A DNA stretch of 64,000 nt from VRUE01 sp963702705 (GTDB lineage: Bacteria > Actinomycetota > Thermoleophilia > Solirubrobacterales > 70-9): assembly GCA_963702705.1 (NCBI GenBank), contig CAVPDR010000002.1, positions 1,054,001 through 1,118,000 of the forward strand, written 5' to 3'. This document shows positions 24,660 through 33,695 of this stretch, piece by piece (position 1 is the stretch's first letter; each line of letters begins with the position of its first letter). The translations under genes and the position numbers were made by a program. The notes beneath the pieces were generated by a model that worked only from the letters and a program-made list of their open reading frames with translations, was not told the origin of the DNA and did not search any database.

Positions 24660-25544
24660 ATGCTGCTGCTGACCGGGGCGACAGGAAGCGTTGGATCGCG
24701 GCTGCTGCCGCTGCTGCTGGAGAGCGGCGAGGACGTGCGTTGCCTGGTCCGGGAGCCGCGGCGGCTGGGGGCGCAGCGGGTCGACGTGCAAATCGCCCTC
24801 GGCGACCTCGGCGAGATGTCGGACCCCTACCTGGTGCGTCAGGCGCTGCGCGGAGTCGACGCCGTGATCCACCTGGCGGCGACGATTCGCGACCAGCCAC
24901 CGCGGCGGATCGAGGAGCTGAACGGGCTGGCCACGGTGCGGCTGCTGCGCGCCGCCGAGCGCAGCGGCGTCGAGCGCTTCGTCTTCTTCAGCGCCCTCAA
25001 CGCCTCGGTCGCGCAGCGCACACGCTTCTTCCGCGCCAAGTGGCTCGCCGAGCAGGCGGTCGATTCCTCGCCGCTGCGGACAACGGTCTTCGCGCCCTCG
25101 ATCGTCTACGACCACTCCGATCCCTGGATCACCCTGCTGCGGCGCTTCTCATTCCTGCCGGTGCTGCCGGTCTCCGGCGAGGGCCGCGCTCGCTTCGAGC
25201 CGATCTGGGCCCAGGATGCCGCCCGCTGCGTCATCGCTGCGCTTGCGCGGGGCGGTAACCGCGAGCGCTACGAGCTCGCCGGCCCGGAGATCCTCAGCTA
25301 CGACGAGATGTCCGACCTGGTCAGCCGCATCGCCGGGCGCCCGCGCGAGCTCGTCCACCTGCCGCTGCCGCTGGTCCGCGCCGGCTTGATCGCTGCCCGC
25401 TCCATCTTCGGCGAGGCCGTGTTTGCTACCTGGGAGGAGGCGGAGCTGATGGAGGTTCCGATGGTCAGCGAGCGCGGCACGGCCGATGCCGAGGCGCTCG
25501 GAGTCGAGCCGAGGAGGATGGTCGATGTGCTGGAAGGCTCTTAA
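24660..25544 (+). CDS. NAD(P)-binding atypical short-chain dehydrogenase (NDUFA9/NmrA-like)
   Basis: The 294-residue Rossmann protein opens LLLTGATGSVGSRLLPLLLE, with TGATGxxG for the dinucleotide phosphates. ALRGVDAVIHLAATIRDQP follows, and there is no canonical YxxxK catalytic pair where an extended SDR would have it (RTRFFRAKWLAEQAVD instead). This is the pattern of the complex-I-NDUFA9-like atypical SDRs, which bind NAD(P)H without known catalysis. The C-terminal part (FATWEEAELMEVPMVSE) matches that group. Starts 13 bases after the protease stop and overlaps the next gene by 20 bases, so the three genes are likely one transcript. Confidence 0.85.
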   Translation: MLLLTGATGSVGSRLLPLLLESGEDVRCLVREPRRLGAQRVDVQIALGDLGEMSDPYLVRQALRGVDAVIHLAATIRDQPPRRIEELNGLATVRLLRAAERSGVERFVFFSALNASVAQRTRFFRAKWLAEQAVDSSPLRTTVFAPSIVYDHSDPWITLLRRFSFLPVLPVSGEGRARFEPIWAQDAARCVIAALARGGNRERYELAGPEILSYDEMSDLVSRIAGRPRELVHLPLPLVRAGLIAARSIFGEAVFATWEEAELMEVPMVSERGTADAEALGVEPRRMVDVLEGS

Positions 25545-26619
25545 GCGCGCGGCGACCCTGGCGCTCGTCATCGCAATCGTCGGCGCCGGGCAGGCCTCGG
25601 CGCTGACGCTGGTCCCGCCCAAGCCCGGCGTCCTCTTCGGGATCAGCGACAAGGGGTCGACGCAGGGCTTCAACGAATTCACCGAACTGCTGCTCAAGCA
25701 TCCGGCCCTGCTGGAGACCTTCCACCCCTGGGGCAACAGCCTCAACCAGGCCTACGAACGCTGGCGCGAAACCTCGACCCGGCCGATCCTGGCGATCTCG
25801 ACCGCCGACGACCAGAACCTGACCGAGCTGATCACGCCGGAGCAGATCGCACTCGGCGCCGGAGACGACTACCTGCTGCAGCTAAATGACTTCTTCGCCA
25901 AACGCGGGCTGCCGGCCTACATCCGGCCACTGGGCGAGCCCAACCGCTGCCTCAATGTCTGGTCGGCGGTCAACTGCGACGGCTCGCCGAAGGGTGGCGA
26001 ACACACGACCGGCTGGTACAAGCAGGCCTTCCGCCGCATCGTCGCGATCGTCCGCGGCGGCCAGACCCTGGAAGGAATCAATGCGACCCTGGCCGAAATC
26101 GGGCTGCCGCCGCTGAACCGGACCAAAGGCCCGAACCCGACCGAACTGCCGCCGGCGCCGGTCAGCATCGTCTGGAGCCCGCTGCCGGGCGGCTCGCCAC
26201 GGGTGAAGGGCAACTTTCCCGGCAACTACTGGCCGGGCGGCCGCTGGGTCGACTGGGTCGGCACCGACTTCTACTCCGAATATCCGGTCTGGAAAGACCT
26301 CGAACGCTTCTACGCGGGCAAGCAGTGGAAGGGCAAACCGGTCGCGATCACCGAGTGGGCGGTCTCGGGCAAAGACGATCCCCGCTTCGTCAAAGACCTG
26401 ATCGCCTGGACCGTCAAGCACCCCCGCGTGCGCATGCTCGTCTACTACCTGGGCTTCGGCCCCGGCGCAAACCCCTACGACCTAGGCCTCTACCCGCGCA
26501 CGACCAACACCCTGCGCCTAAAGATCCGCCGCCCCAACTTCCTCCAGTACGCCGAATACAACGCCGGCCTGCTGCCGCCGCTGCCGCCACCTCCGCCAAA
26601 AGTCCCGAAGACCCCCTAA
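25525..26619 (+). CDS. Secreted glycoside hydrolase, GH26-like
   Basis: About 364 residues with a signal peptide (KALKRAATLALVIAIVGAGQASA). It looks like a (beta/alpha)8 clan-A hydrolase. The acid/base Glu is in AYIRPLGEPNRCLNVW, in the position of the RPMxE motif of GH26 mannanases, and the nucleophile Glu in PVAITEWAVSGKDD. WVDWVGTDFYSEYPVW is the strand-6 pattern. GH26 enzymes cut beta-mannans or mixed-link glucans. The start ATG at 25525 is preceded by GAGGAGG and overlaps the SDR gene by 20 bases. The C-terminus is a proline-rich run (LPPLPPPPPKVPKTP). The stop lies five bases before hairpin repeat copy 2. Confidence 0.8.
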   Translation: MCWKALKRAATLALVIAIVGAGQASALTLVPPKPGVLFGISDKGSTQGFNEFTELLLKHPALLETFHPWGNSLNQAYERWRETSTRPILAISTADDQNLTELITPEQIALGAGDDYLLQLNDFFAKRGLPAYIRPLGEPNRCLNVWSAVNCDGSPKGGEHTTGWYKQAFRRIVAIVRGGQTLEGINATLAEIGLPPLNRTKGPNPTELPPAPVSIVWSPLPGGSPRVKGNFPGNYWPGGRWVDWVGTDFYSEYPVWKDLERFYAGKQWKGKPVAITEWAVSGKDDPRFVKDLIAWTVKHPRVRMLVYYLGFGPGANPYDLGLYPRTTNTLRLKIRRPNFLQYAEYNAGLLPPLPPPPPKVPKTP

Positions 26620-26624
26620 CAACG

Positions 26625-26677
26625 CCGCCGATGGGCCTAAAGCGTCCACAATGTGGACGTTTCAGGCCCGTCGGCGG
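26625..26677. terminator. Palindromic repeat, copy 2, bidirectional terminator position
   Basis: A 53-bp palindrome with arms beginning CCGCCGATGGGCCTAAAGCG and ending in its near complement. The three arm differences keep G-U pairing in RNA read from the plus strand. It lies between convergent genes and supplies the last codons (RRRA) and the stop of the DUF559 gene. Confidence 0.78.
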
Positions 26678-27657
26678 TGGTTCGCCTGAGCGAGCAGGCC
26701 GCGGATGGTTGTGGCGAGCCGGCGGGGTTCGCTTTCGACCTGCCACCAGGTGCACCGGGAGACGCGCCAGCCGGCCAGTTGCAAGCGCTGCTCTCGCCGT
26801 CGGTCGCGATCGAAAGCCGAGTTGGTGTCGTGGAAGCGACGGCTATCGGCTTCGACGATCAGGCCTGCGTCGCGCCAGAGGAAATCCGCCTCGAGGTGAC
26901 CGTCACCGACGTTAAGCGATGCATTTACCTCGGGCCGCGGCAGCTCGGCCCGCGTGCACATGCGCAAGAACAGACGCTCCAGCTCGCTGCGGGTCCGCTT
27001 CGTCGCCGGATCGAGCTCATCGAAGAGCAGACGAAGGCGGGCGACCCCCCGGCGGCCGCGGCTTCGCTTGATCAACATGCGCAGCGCCTCATGGTCGAGG
27101 ATTCTCAACACCTCGGCCTCAGCGAGAGCCTTCGTCAGCTCCCGGACAGGAATGACCCCAGCCAAATCCAACAGCGTCCGCTCCACGCTCGTGCAGGGGA
27201 TCCCATGCAACATCGCTCGATCGGACTGAGTGAGGGAGCCATCCCGATGCGCGTCAATATCTTGCGGAATTCGACCACGTCGGTTCGGCGCGGTCACGTC
27301 GACGGATACTCGGCGATCCTCTCGCAGCCCCCAGAGCGCCGCGGCCGAGCGATGGGACAACACGGCACCGTCCCCACAAGCCAAAACCGCCGCCATGAGC
27401 TCCGCGTTCCGCGTCAACAAGGAGTGCCCAACTGCATAGACCCCCTCATGCACCCGCCGCAGTGATCCCTCCTCCACCCGGCTTCTAACGGCGCTTGCGG
27501 TAAGTCCGATCTGGCGAAGCTGTCGAAGGGTCACCACCCCATGCTGCTCATCGCCAACCGCTGCGATTACCCGCCCATATCGCCGACGGGCCTTAGGCGT
27601 CCAAATCGCAGACGCTTCAGGCCCGTCGGCGGGGGTTTTGGGGGCTCCCTGAGGCAT
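26662..27657 (-). CDS. AbiEi-like N-terminal domain plus DUF559 endonuclease-like protein
   Basis: About 331 residues. The N-terminal winged-helix part reads EQHGVVTLRQLRQIGLTASA and VHEGVYAVGHSLLTRNAELM, then LACGDGAVLSHRSAAALWGL, the abortive-infection AbiEi antitoxin-like pattern widespread in actinobacteria. The C-terminal DUF559 domain (LEADFLWRDAGLIVEADSRR, RREQRLQLAGWRVSRCTWWQ) has the D...E-x-D residues of a Vsr/restriction-like PD-(D/E)XK nuclease. The role is unproven; a DNA-repair or defence nuclease is possible. The start is uncertain: ATG at 27657 would put hairpin copy 3 inside the gene, while the conserved part begins only near RYGRVIAAVGDEQHG. Its C-terminus is encoded within hairpin copy 2. 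Confidence 0.78.
   Translation of the reverse strand: MPQGAPKTPADGPEASAIWTPKARRRYGRVIAAVGDEQHGVVTLRQLRQIGLTASAVRSRVEEGSLRRVHEGVYAVGHSLLTRNAELMAAVLACGDGAVLSHRSAAALWGLREDRRVSVDVTAPNRRGRIPQDIDAHRDGSLTQSDRAMLHGIPCTSVERTLLDLAGVIPVRELTKALAEAEVLRILDHEALRMLIKRSRGRRGVARLRLLFDELDPATKRTRSELERLFLRMCTRAELPRPEVNASLNVGDGHLEADFLWRDAGLIVEADSRRFHDTNSAFDRDRRREQRLQLAGWRVSRCTWWQVESEPRRLATTIRGLLAQANHRRRA
27581..27631. repeat. Palindromic repeat, copy 3
   Basis: Outer arms CGCCGACGGGCC and GGCCCGTCGGCG are perfect (27581-27592, 27620-27631), with an inner GCGTC/GACGC stem. It lies 5' of the conserved part of the DUF559 gene and downstream of groEL. Confidence 0.75.
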
Positions 27658-27736
27658 TGGGAGAGCGTGGCGTGCCTGGGCGCGCGGATGGCGCGCTGAG
27701 GCTCGCAAAGGTCGAGCGGATTTGTGTCGTAATACG

Positions 27737-27766
27737 CGAGAGGCCCGGCTTTTGCCGGGCCTCTCG
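27737..27766. terminator. groEL terminator hairpin
   Basis: Perfect 13-bp arms CGAGAGGCCCGGC and GCCGGGCCTCTCG around a TTTT loop (AAAA when read with groEL), 46 bases past the groEL stop. No clear U-tract, as is common in GC-rich actinobacteria. Confidence 0.75.
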
Positions 27767-27812
27767 TCAAAGCCACTCGCCTGTCGAGGCGAGGATACGC
27801 CGGGGGGCGTGA

Positions 27813-29454
27813 CTACATCATCCCGCCCATGTCCGGCATACCGCCGGGCATTCCGCCGCCTCCGGCGCCTTCCTTCTCGGGCGGCTCGGCGATGATCGCC
27901 TCGGTCACGAGGATGTTCTTCGCGATCGAGGCGGCGTTCTCCAGCGCCGACCGGGTCACCTTGGTCGGGTCGATCACGCCGGCGGCGATCAGGTCGCCGT
28001 ACTCGCCGGTCGCCGCGTTGAGGCCTTCGCCGGCCTTCAGCTCGCGGACCTTGTTGACCACGACCGAGCCCTCCTCGCCGGAGTTCTCGGCGATCTGGCG
28101 GACCGGCTCCTCGAGCGCCCGGTGGACGATCCGTGCTCCGGTCGCCTCATCGGGATCGCTGAGCTTGTCCGGATCGAGGTTGCCCTGCGCGTTGAGCAGC
28201 GCCACGCCGCCACCCGGCACGACACCCTCCTCGAGCGCGGCGCGGGTCGCCTGCAGCGCGTCCTCGACGCGGTGCTTCTTCTCCTTCATCTCGGTCTCGG
28301 TGGCAGCGCCGACCTTGACCACGGCAACACCGCCGGCCAGCTTGGCGAGGCGCTCCTGGAGCTTCTCGCGATCGAAATCGGAGTCGGTGTTCTCGACCTC
28401 GTTTTTGATCTGCTTGATCCGGCCCTTGATGTCGTCGGCCTCGCCGGAGCCGTCGATGATCGTCGTCGTGTCCTTGGAGATGACGACGCGGCGGGCTTTA
28501 CCGAGCTGGGAGAGCTGGGTGTTCTCGAGTTTGAGGCCCATCTCCTCGGTGATCACCTCGCCGCCGGTGAGGATCGCGATGTCCTCGAGCATCCGCTTGC
28601 GGCGATCGCCGAAGCCGGGGGCCTTGACCGCGACGCCGGTGAAGGTGCCGCGGCAGCTTGTTGACGACGAGCGTCGCGAGGCACTCGCCCTCGACGTCCT
28701 CGGCAACGATCATCAGCGGCTTGCCACCCTGCATCACCTGCTCGAGCACCGGCAGGATGTCCCGCACGGAGCCGATTTTCTGGTTGGCGATGAGGATGTA
28801 GGGGTCCTCCAGCACCGCCTCCATGCGGTCCTGGTCGGTGACCATGTACGGCGAGATGTAGCCCTTGTCGAACTGCATCCCCTCGGTGAACTCCAGCTCC
28901 ATGCCGAAGGTCTGGCCTTCCTCGACGTTGACGACGCCGTCCTTGCCGACCTTCTCGATCGCGTCGGCAATCACGTTGCCGATCTCGTCGTCACCGGCGG
29001 AGATGGCGGCGACGCGGGCGATCTGCTCCTTGCCCGCGACCTCCTTGGACTGCTTCTCGCGCAGGGTCTCGACCACGTCTTCGACCGCCGACTCGATCCC
29101 GCGGCGCAGGGCCAGCGGGTTGGCGCCAGCGGCGACGTTCTTCAGGCCCTGGCGGACGATGATCTGGGCCAGCAGCGTCGCCGTCGTCGTACCGTCGCCG
29201 GCGACGTCGTTGGTCGCCGTGGCGACCTCGCGGACGAGCTGGGCGCCCTGGTTCTCGAAGACGTCCTCGACCTCGACCTCGCGGGCGATGGTGACGCCGT
29301 CATTGGTGATCGTCGGCGCGCCGAACTTCTTGTCGAGCACGACGTAGCGACCCTTCGGGCCGAGGGTGACCTTGACCGCGTCGGCGACTGCGTCGACGCC
29401 GGCCTGCAGGGCCCCCCTTGCTTCCTCGCTGAACTTCAGCTCCTTATGAGCCAT
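27813..29454 (-). CDS. groL: Chaperonin GroEL, one frameshift
   Basis: The 60-kDa chaperonin forms the double-ring folding chamber with GroES. It starts MAHKELKFSEEARGALQAGV and carries LGPKGRYVVLDKKFG and TNDGVTIAREVEVED. The ATP site GDGTTTATLLAQ holds the catalytic Asp, and AAISAGDDEIGNVIADA follows. After the frame break come AVKAPGFGDRRKRMLED and VPGGGVALL, and the Gly/Met tail ends GGGGMPGGMPDMGGMM. One extra base near 28651 (codon ~268) splits the frame; without it the protein is 546 residues, exactly the family size. Because groEL is normally essential, a sequencing insertion is far likelier than a null allele, unless another copy exists elsewhere. ATG at 29454 with AGGAGG. Co-transcribed with groES under CIRCE. 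Confidence 0.95.
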
Positions 29455-29501
29455 CTGATTTCAGTCCTCCTTGGTTCATCTAAGTCCTGGTTGGCGAACG
29501 G

Positions 29502-29789
29502 TCAGCCGAGCTTGGCGAGGACGTCCGACTCGCGCAGAACGAGCAGCTCCTCGTCCTCGACGGTGACCTCGGTGCCGCCGTATTTGGAGTAGAGGACCTC
29601 GTCGCCCTCGCTCACGTCGAGCGGGCGGCGGCTGCCGTCCTCATTGATCGCGCCGTCACCGACGGCGACGACCTTGCCCTTTTGGGGCTTCTCCTTGGCC
29701 GTGTCGGGAAGGACGATGCCACTGGCGGTCGTCTCCTCCTCCTCGATCGGCTTCACGATCAGCCGGTCCCCGAGGGGCTTCAGCTTCAT
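29502..29789 (-). CDS. groS: Co-chaperonin GroES
   Basis: The 95-residue protein caps the GroEL chamber. It opens MKLKPLGDRLIVKPIEEEET, has the mobile loop TASGIVLPDTAKEKPQKGKV that docks on GroEL, and ends in EDEELLVLRESDVLAKLG. Length and order are normal for the family. The stop lies 47 bases before groEL. The upstream CIRCE element 51 bases before the start makes this a HrcA-repressed heat-shock operon; hrcA itself is not in the window. Confidence 0.97.
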   Translation of the reverse strand: MKLKPLGDRLIVKPIEEEETTASGIVLPDTAKEKPQKGKVVAVGDGAINEDGSRRPLDVSEGDEVLYSKYGGTEVTVEDEELLVLRESDVLAKLG

Positions 29790-29839
29790 CCGTATACCTC
29801 CATCTATGGGTCAGGGGTGGGTCAAAGTTCGAGACTGGA

Positions 29840-29866
29840 TTGGCACTCTCCAGGTGAGAGTGCCAG
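29840..29866. promoter_or_regulatory. CIRCE operator (HrcA binding site)
   Basis: TTGGCACTC-N9-GAGTGCCAG matches the CIRCE consensus TTAGCACTC-N9-GAGTGCTAA with compensating changes on both arms. It lies 51-77 bases before the groES start, the standard place for heat-shock control. Confidence 0.95.
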
Positions 29867-29900
29867 CGCCTGAAAGATAGCGAGGCAGGCAATTTTGCGG

Positions 29901-29948
29901 GCCGACGGGCCTGAAACGTCCAGTATTTGGACGTTTCGGCCCGTCGGC
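29901..29948. terminator. Palindromic repeat, copy 4
   Basis: Arms GCCGACGGGCCTGAAACGTC (29901 on) and TGGACGTTTCGGCCCGTCGGC (ending 29948) pair along their whole length except for one bulged T. It begins eight bases after the stop of the SRPBCC gene and separates it from the groES promoter. Confidence 0.78.
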
Positions 29949-29956
29949 GGTGCTGG

Positions 29957-30431
<475 letters not shown>

Positions 30432-30464
30432 CGGGTCTGGATACGGACGCGAGTGGCACCACGA

Positions 30465-30869
30465 TCAGTTGTGGTGCGGCGTCTCCCCGTTGCCGAAGTG
30501 CGCGCCGGGCGGCTCGACGATCTGGGAGAAGCGGATCACGGTGACCGTTTCGTCGGGGGCGACCGGGTGGCCGTAGATCTGTTCGAGGAACTTGATCTCG
30601 TCCTCGAGTCGGCGGAACTCGGGGTTGTCGTGCTCGATGTCGCGCGGCGAAAGCTCGGAGACGCGCTTCACCTCGACGTCGTCGATCACCGCGGTGAAGA
30701 TCTTCTCGCGCGGGCTGTGGCGAAAGCCGACCGTGATCCAGACGACCTGGCCGCGCTCGTACTTGTTGCTCTTGTCGCCGAGCCGGATCGTCGCCGTCTT
30801 GCGACCGCGCTTGAGCTGGTCGACGAAGATCGGCGAGTAGAAGTTGAGAACGTAGATGCCACCCCTCAT
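30465..30869 (-). CDS. ASCH-domain protein
   Basis: The 134-residue protein has the ASCH beta-barrel, a PUA-like fold expected to bind RNA or modified nucleotides. RGGIYVLNFYSPIFVDQLKR is followed by KTATIRLGDKSNKYERGQVV, the conserved K/R-T-x-T-x-R region and G-D/E-K loop of the family. FTAVIDDVEVKRVSELSP is the strand-helix after it. Some ASCH proteins hydrolyse N4-acylcytidines or regulate translation; nothing here decides. The C-terminal helix and tail (FGNGETPHHN) are poorly conserved. Start ATG at 30869. Confidence 0.85.
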   Translation of the reverse strand: MRGGIYVLNFYSPIFVDQLKRGRKTATIRLGDKSNKYERGQVVWITVGFRHSPREKIFTAVIDDVEVKRVSELSPRDIEHDNPEFRRLEDEIKFLEQIYGHPVAPDETVTVIRFSQIVEPPGAHFGNGETPHHN

Positions 30870-30964
30870 GGGCGAGCGAGAGTATCTGACCGCGCCGGGG
30901 ACGGGCTTGGACGCCTATCCGACCCCAGGGTTTAAGAAGAGGGGAAATCGGTCGATGGAAAGGC

Positions 30965-32857
30965 GTGACGCAATTCGCGACCCACCGCTCCCGCACGTTC
31001 ATCTTCTCCACCGCTGCTTGTGCCGCGATCTTGCTGCTGTTGGCCCTCGCCGGCAGCGCCTTTGCCGCAAGCTGCGACGGCAAGCACGCGACGATCGTCG
31101 GCACCGCCGGGCAACGACGTGATCGTCGGCAAAGGCGCGAGCGACGTGATCTACGGCGGCGGCGGCAACGACAAGATCAGCGGTGGGCCGAACGGCAACG
31201 ACACGATCTGCGGCGGCCCCGGCGACGACACGATCCACGGCGGCCACGGCTTCGATGCGATCTACGGCGAAGGAGGCGACGATCGTCTCTTCGGCGACAC
31301 CGGCTCGGATCACATCGACGGCGGTGGCGGCGACGACGAGCTCAGCGGCGCCAAGGGCAAGGACAGCCTCGTCGGCGGTAGCGGCGACGACAAGCTACTC
31401 GGCCAGAAAGGGCCCGACACCCTGATCGGGGCCGCCGGCGACGACTACCTCAACGGCGAAAAGGGCAGCGACGACGAGGAAGGCGGGGGCGGCAACGACA
31501 TGCTCTTCGGCGACAAGGGCAACGACGAAATCGACGGCGGCGCCGGGAACCGACCAGATCGAAGGCGGGCCCGGCGACGATCCCAAGCTCGAAGGCGGGC
31601 GCGGCAACGACTTCGTCTACGGCGGCGCCGGCAGCGACCATGCCAGCGGCGGCGAAGGCGAAGGCGACGTCGTCCGCGGCGACAGCGGCGAAGACACTCT
31701 CGACGGCGGCGGGGGCGCGACGACATCGTCTCCTACTCCAGCGCCACTCGCGGCGGCCGTGACCGTCGACCTCGCGACCGGCCTCTCGAAAGGCGACGGC
31801 CACGACACGCTGCAAGGCTTCGAGGACGTCGTCGGCTCGCCGCAGGGCGACAAAATCATCGGCGACAGCGAATTCAACCGGATCGACGGCGGCGTCGGCA
31901 ACGACGACCTCGACGGCGGCGGCGGCCCCGACGAAGCCTTCGGCGGCGCCGGCACCGACGAATGCGACGGCTTCGCCACCGAGCACTCCTGCGGCGTGGA
32001 AGAAAATCCGCCCGCCAACGCCACTTTCGTAATCCTCAACCAGGGACTCGACGGCAGCAGCCTGATCGTCCAGGGCGACAGCAGCGCCAACCACATCGTG
32101 CGTCTACTTCAACGGCGGCTGGACCGTCACCAACGACGGCCCGATCGTCGCCGGCGACGGCTGCCAGCTCGACAGCGCCAGCCCCTCGGTCTCCTGCCCC
32201 ACCGCCACGGCGACCGGGCTGGTCGTGATTACCGGCGGCGCCGGTGACGACTCGATCGACGTCGCCGAAAGCGTCCCCGCCTCGGTCAAGGTCCGCGTCA
32301 ACGGCAACGCCGGCTCCGACACAATCAGCGGTGGCCCCGGCGACGATGTGCTTGAAGCGGGCGAGAACTACAACAGCCCCGACAACGGCAACGACACGCT
32401 GATCGGCAACGACGGCAGCGACGTCCTCTATGCCGATCCGGGCGCCGACCAGCTCAACGGCGGGCATGGCAACGACCTGCTCGTCTCCTCGGTGGCGGTC
32501 TGCCAGGGCCACACCTACAGCGGTGGCTCGGGAGAGGACACCGTCTCCTACGGCCGCTCCAGCGCCAGCATGCACGTGGAATTGGGCGGCACCGGCGGTC
32601 CCACCGGCTGCACCACCCCGGACCACGTCCTCGGCGACAACGAGGACCTCGAGGGCTCCGACGGGCCTGACGTGCTGATCGGCGACAACGGCGCCAACAG
32701 CCTCTTCGGCCACACCGGCGCCGACACCTTCATCGGCAAGGGCGGCAACGACACGATCGAAGCGATTGACGGCCAGCACGATAAATCGATCGATTGCGGC
32801 CCGGGCAACGACGATGCCAGCCGAGACCCCTCGGACCCGAAACCGATCAGCTGCTGA
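30965..32857 (+). CDS. Secreted RTX-type calcium-binding repeat protein, about five frameshifts
   Basis: GTG at 30965 after GGAAAGG begins a signal peptide (FIFSTAACAAILLLLALAGS, then AFAASCDG). The rest is made of GGxGxDxUx nonapeptides such as GGGGNDKISGG, GGPGDDTIHGG and GEGGDDRLFGD, which form a Ca2+-filled parallel beta roll. A middle domain (AVTVDLATGLSKGDGHDTLQ, ATFVILNQGLDGSSLIVQGD) and a second repeat block (GGAGDDSIDVAES to KGGNDTIEAIDG) follow. The reading frame changes near 31110, 31547, 31712, 31754 and 32100. Each step continues the same repeat pattern, so the original gene encoded about 630 residues. Four of the five fit an extra base; the 31712 event sits in a five-G run. Likely surface or exopolymer-associated; no catalytic domain seen. 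Confidence 0.8.
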
Positions 32858-32876
32858 GCCGGTCCCGTCGGCTCAG
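32854..32876. terminator. Shared terminator overlapping two stop codons
   Basis: CTGAGCCG-GTCCCGT-CGGCTCAG: perfect 8-bp arms. The left arm contains the RTX-gene stop and the right arm the stop of the convergent Crp-type gene. Confidence 0.65.
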
Positions 32877-33574
32877 AAGATGTAGTTGCGCAGCTTCTCC
32901 GGCGCCAGCACGGTGACCCGGCCGCGACCCGGCCGAACGACGCCGGCGCGGTCGAGGTCGGCGAGAAAGCGGCTGACGCTCTCGCGCGAGGTGCCGGCAA
33001 GCTGAGCCAGGTCGGCCTGGTTCATGCGGATCGTCACCTCACCGCCCTCGCCGTTGCGAGGCGATTCCTCGGCGACGAGCTGGGAGAGGACCCCGGCGAC
33101 GCGGCTGGGCACAGTCTGGAAGGACTGGCGCGAGATCCGCTCGTTGGCGCTGCGCAGGCGGCGCACCAGCGCCGCGATCAGCTTGACCGTGATTTCGGGA
33201 TGGCGGGCGAGCAGCGCCCGCACCTCACCGGCCGGCAAAGCGAGCAGCTCGCCGTCGGTGAGCGCTTCGACGCTGGCCGAGCGGACCTCGCCGTCGAGCA
33301 TCGCAAGCTCGCCGAAGATGTCGCCGTGGCCGAGCGTCGCCAGCGTTATCGCGCGCCCGTCGGAGTGCTCTCGGGTGACCCGGAAGCTGCCGTCGCGGAC
33401 GATGTAACAGGCGTCGGAATGGTCGCCCTCGTGGAAAACCCGGGTCGCGGCCGGGAAGGAACGGGCGACGGCAACCCGCGAGAAGTTCTCCAGCTCGGCC
33501 TCCTCGAGGTCAGCGAAAAGCGGCACGCTGCGCAGCAGCGCAACCGCCCCCTGCCCCACCTCACGCTCCTCCAT
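32873..33574 (-). CDS. Crp/Fnr-family transcriptional regulator
   Basis: The 233-residue protein has an N-terminal cyclic-nucleotide-binding barrel (SVPLFADLEEAELENFSRVA, then FHEGDHSDACYIVRDGSFRV and GHGDIFGELAMLDGEVRSAS, the phosphate-cassette region). A long dimer helix (EITVKLIAALVRRLRSANER) leads to a helix-turn-helix (MNQADLAQLAGTSRESVSRF). The phosphate cassette reads FGELAMLDGEVRSAS, where the Arg and Ser would contact cAMP, so nucleotide binding is plausible. There are no cysteines for an Fnr-type cluster. ATG at 33574 is chosen because upstream codons give no family similarity. Target genes are unknown; it converges with the RTX gene. Confidence 0.92.
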   Translation of the reverse strand: MEEREVGQGAVALLRSVPLFADLEEAELENFSRVAVARSFPAATRVFHEGDHSDACYIVRDGSFRVTREHSDGRAITLATLGHGDIFGELAMLDGEVRSASVEALTDGELLALPAGEVRALLARHPEITVKLIAALVRRLRSANERISRQSFQTVPSRVAGVLSQLVAEESPRNGEGGEVTIRMNQADLAQLAGTSRESVSRFLADLDRAGVVRPGRGRVTVLAPEKLRNYIF

Positions 33575-33669
33575 GCGGTCGATTATCCCAGTGAGAGGAG
33601 TTTCTTCGATTAAGGGGGGGAGAGAATCGCCGCTCGACGCCTTGGAGGCGCATGAATCCGGGGTGGATG

Positions 33670-33688
33670 TGTAGACAGATATGTAGAC
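33670..33688 (+). promoter_or_regulatory. Direct repeats before the RHH/MazF pair
   Basis: Two TGTAGAC copies (33670-33676 and 33682-33688) spaced 12 bases apart, eight bases before the antitoxin start. Ribbon-helix-helix antitoxins often bind such direct repeats to autoregulate. Confidence 0.5.
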
Positions 33689-33695
33689 TGAAGGC

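Noticed and set aside
22278..25115. A 945-codon open frame on the minus strand
   Set aside because: It is antisense to the subtilase and SDR genes, has no family pattern, and arises because GC-rich codons rarely give stops on the other strand.
28640..28660. Programmed frameshift in groEL
   Set aside because: No slippery sequence or stimulator is seen, and GroEL is not known to use one; similar breaks occur in many unrelated genes nearby.
31020..32857. CRISPR array or DNA tandem repeat in the RTX gene
   Set aside because: The repetition is at protein level (GGxGxDx) with variable DNA; no uniform repeat-spacer units.
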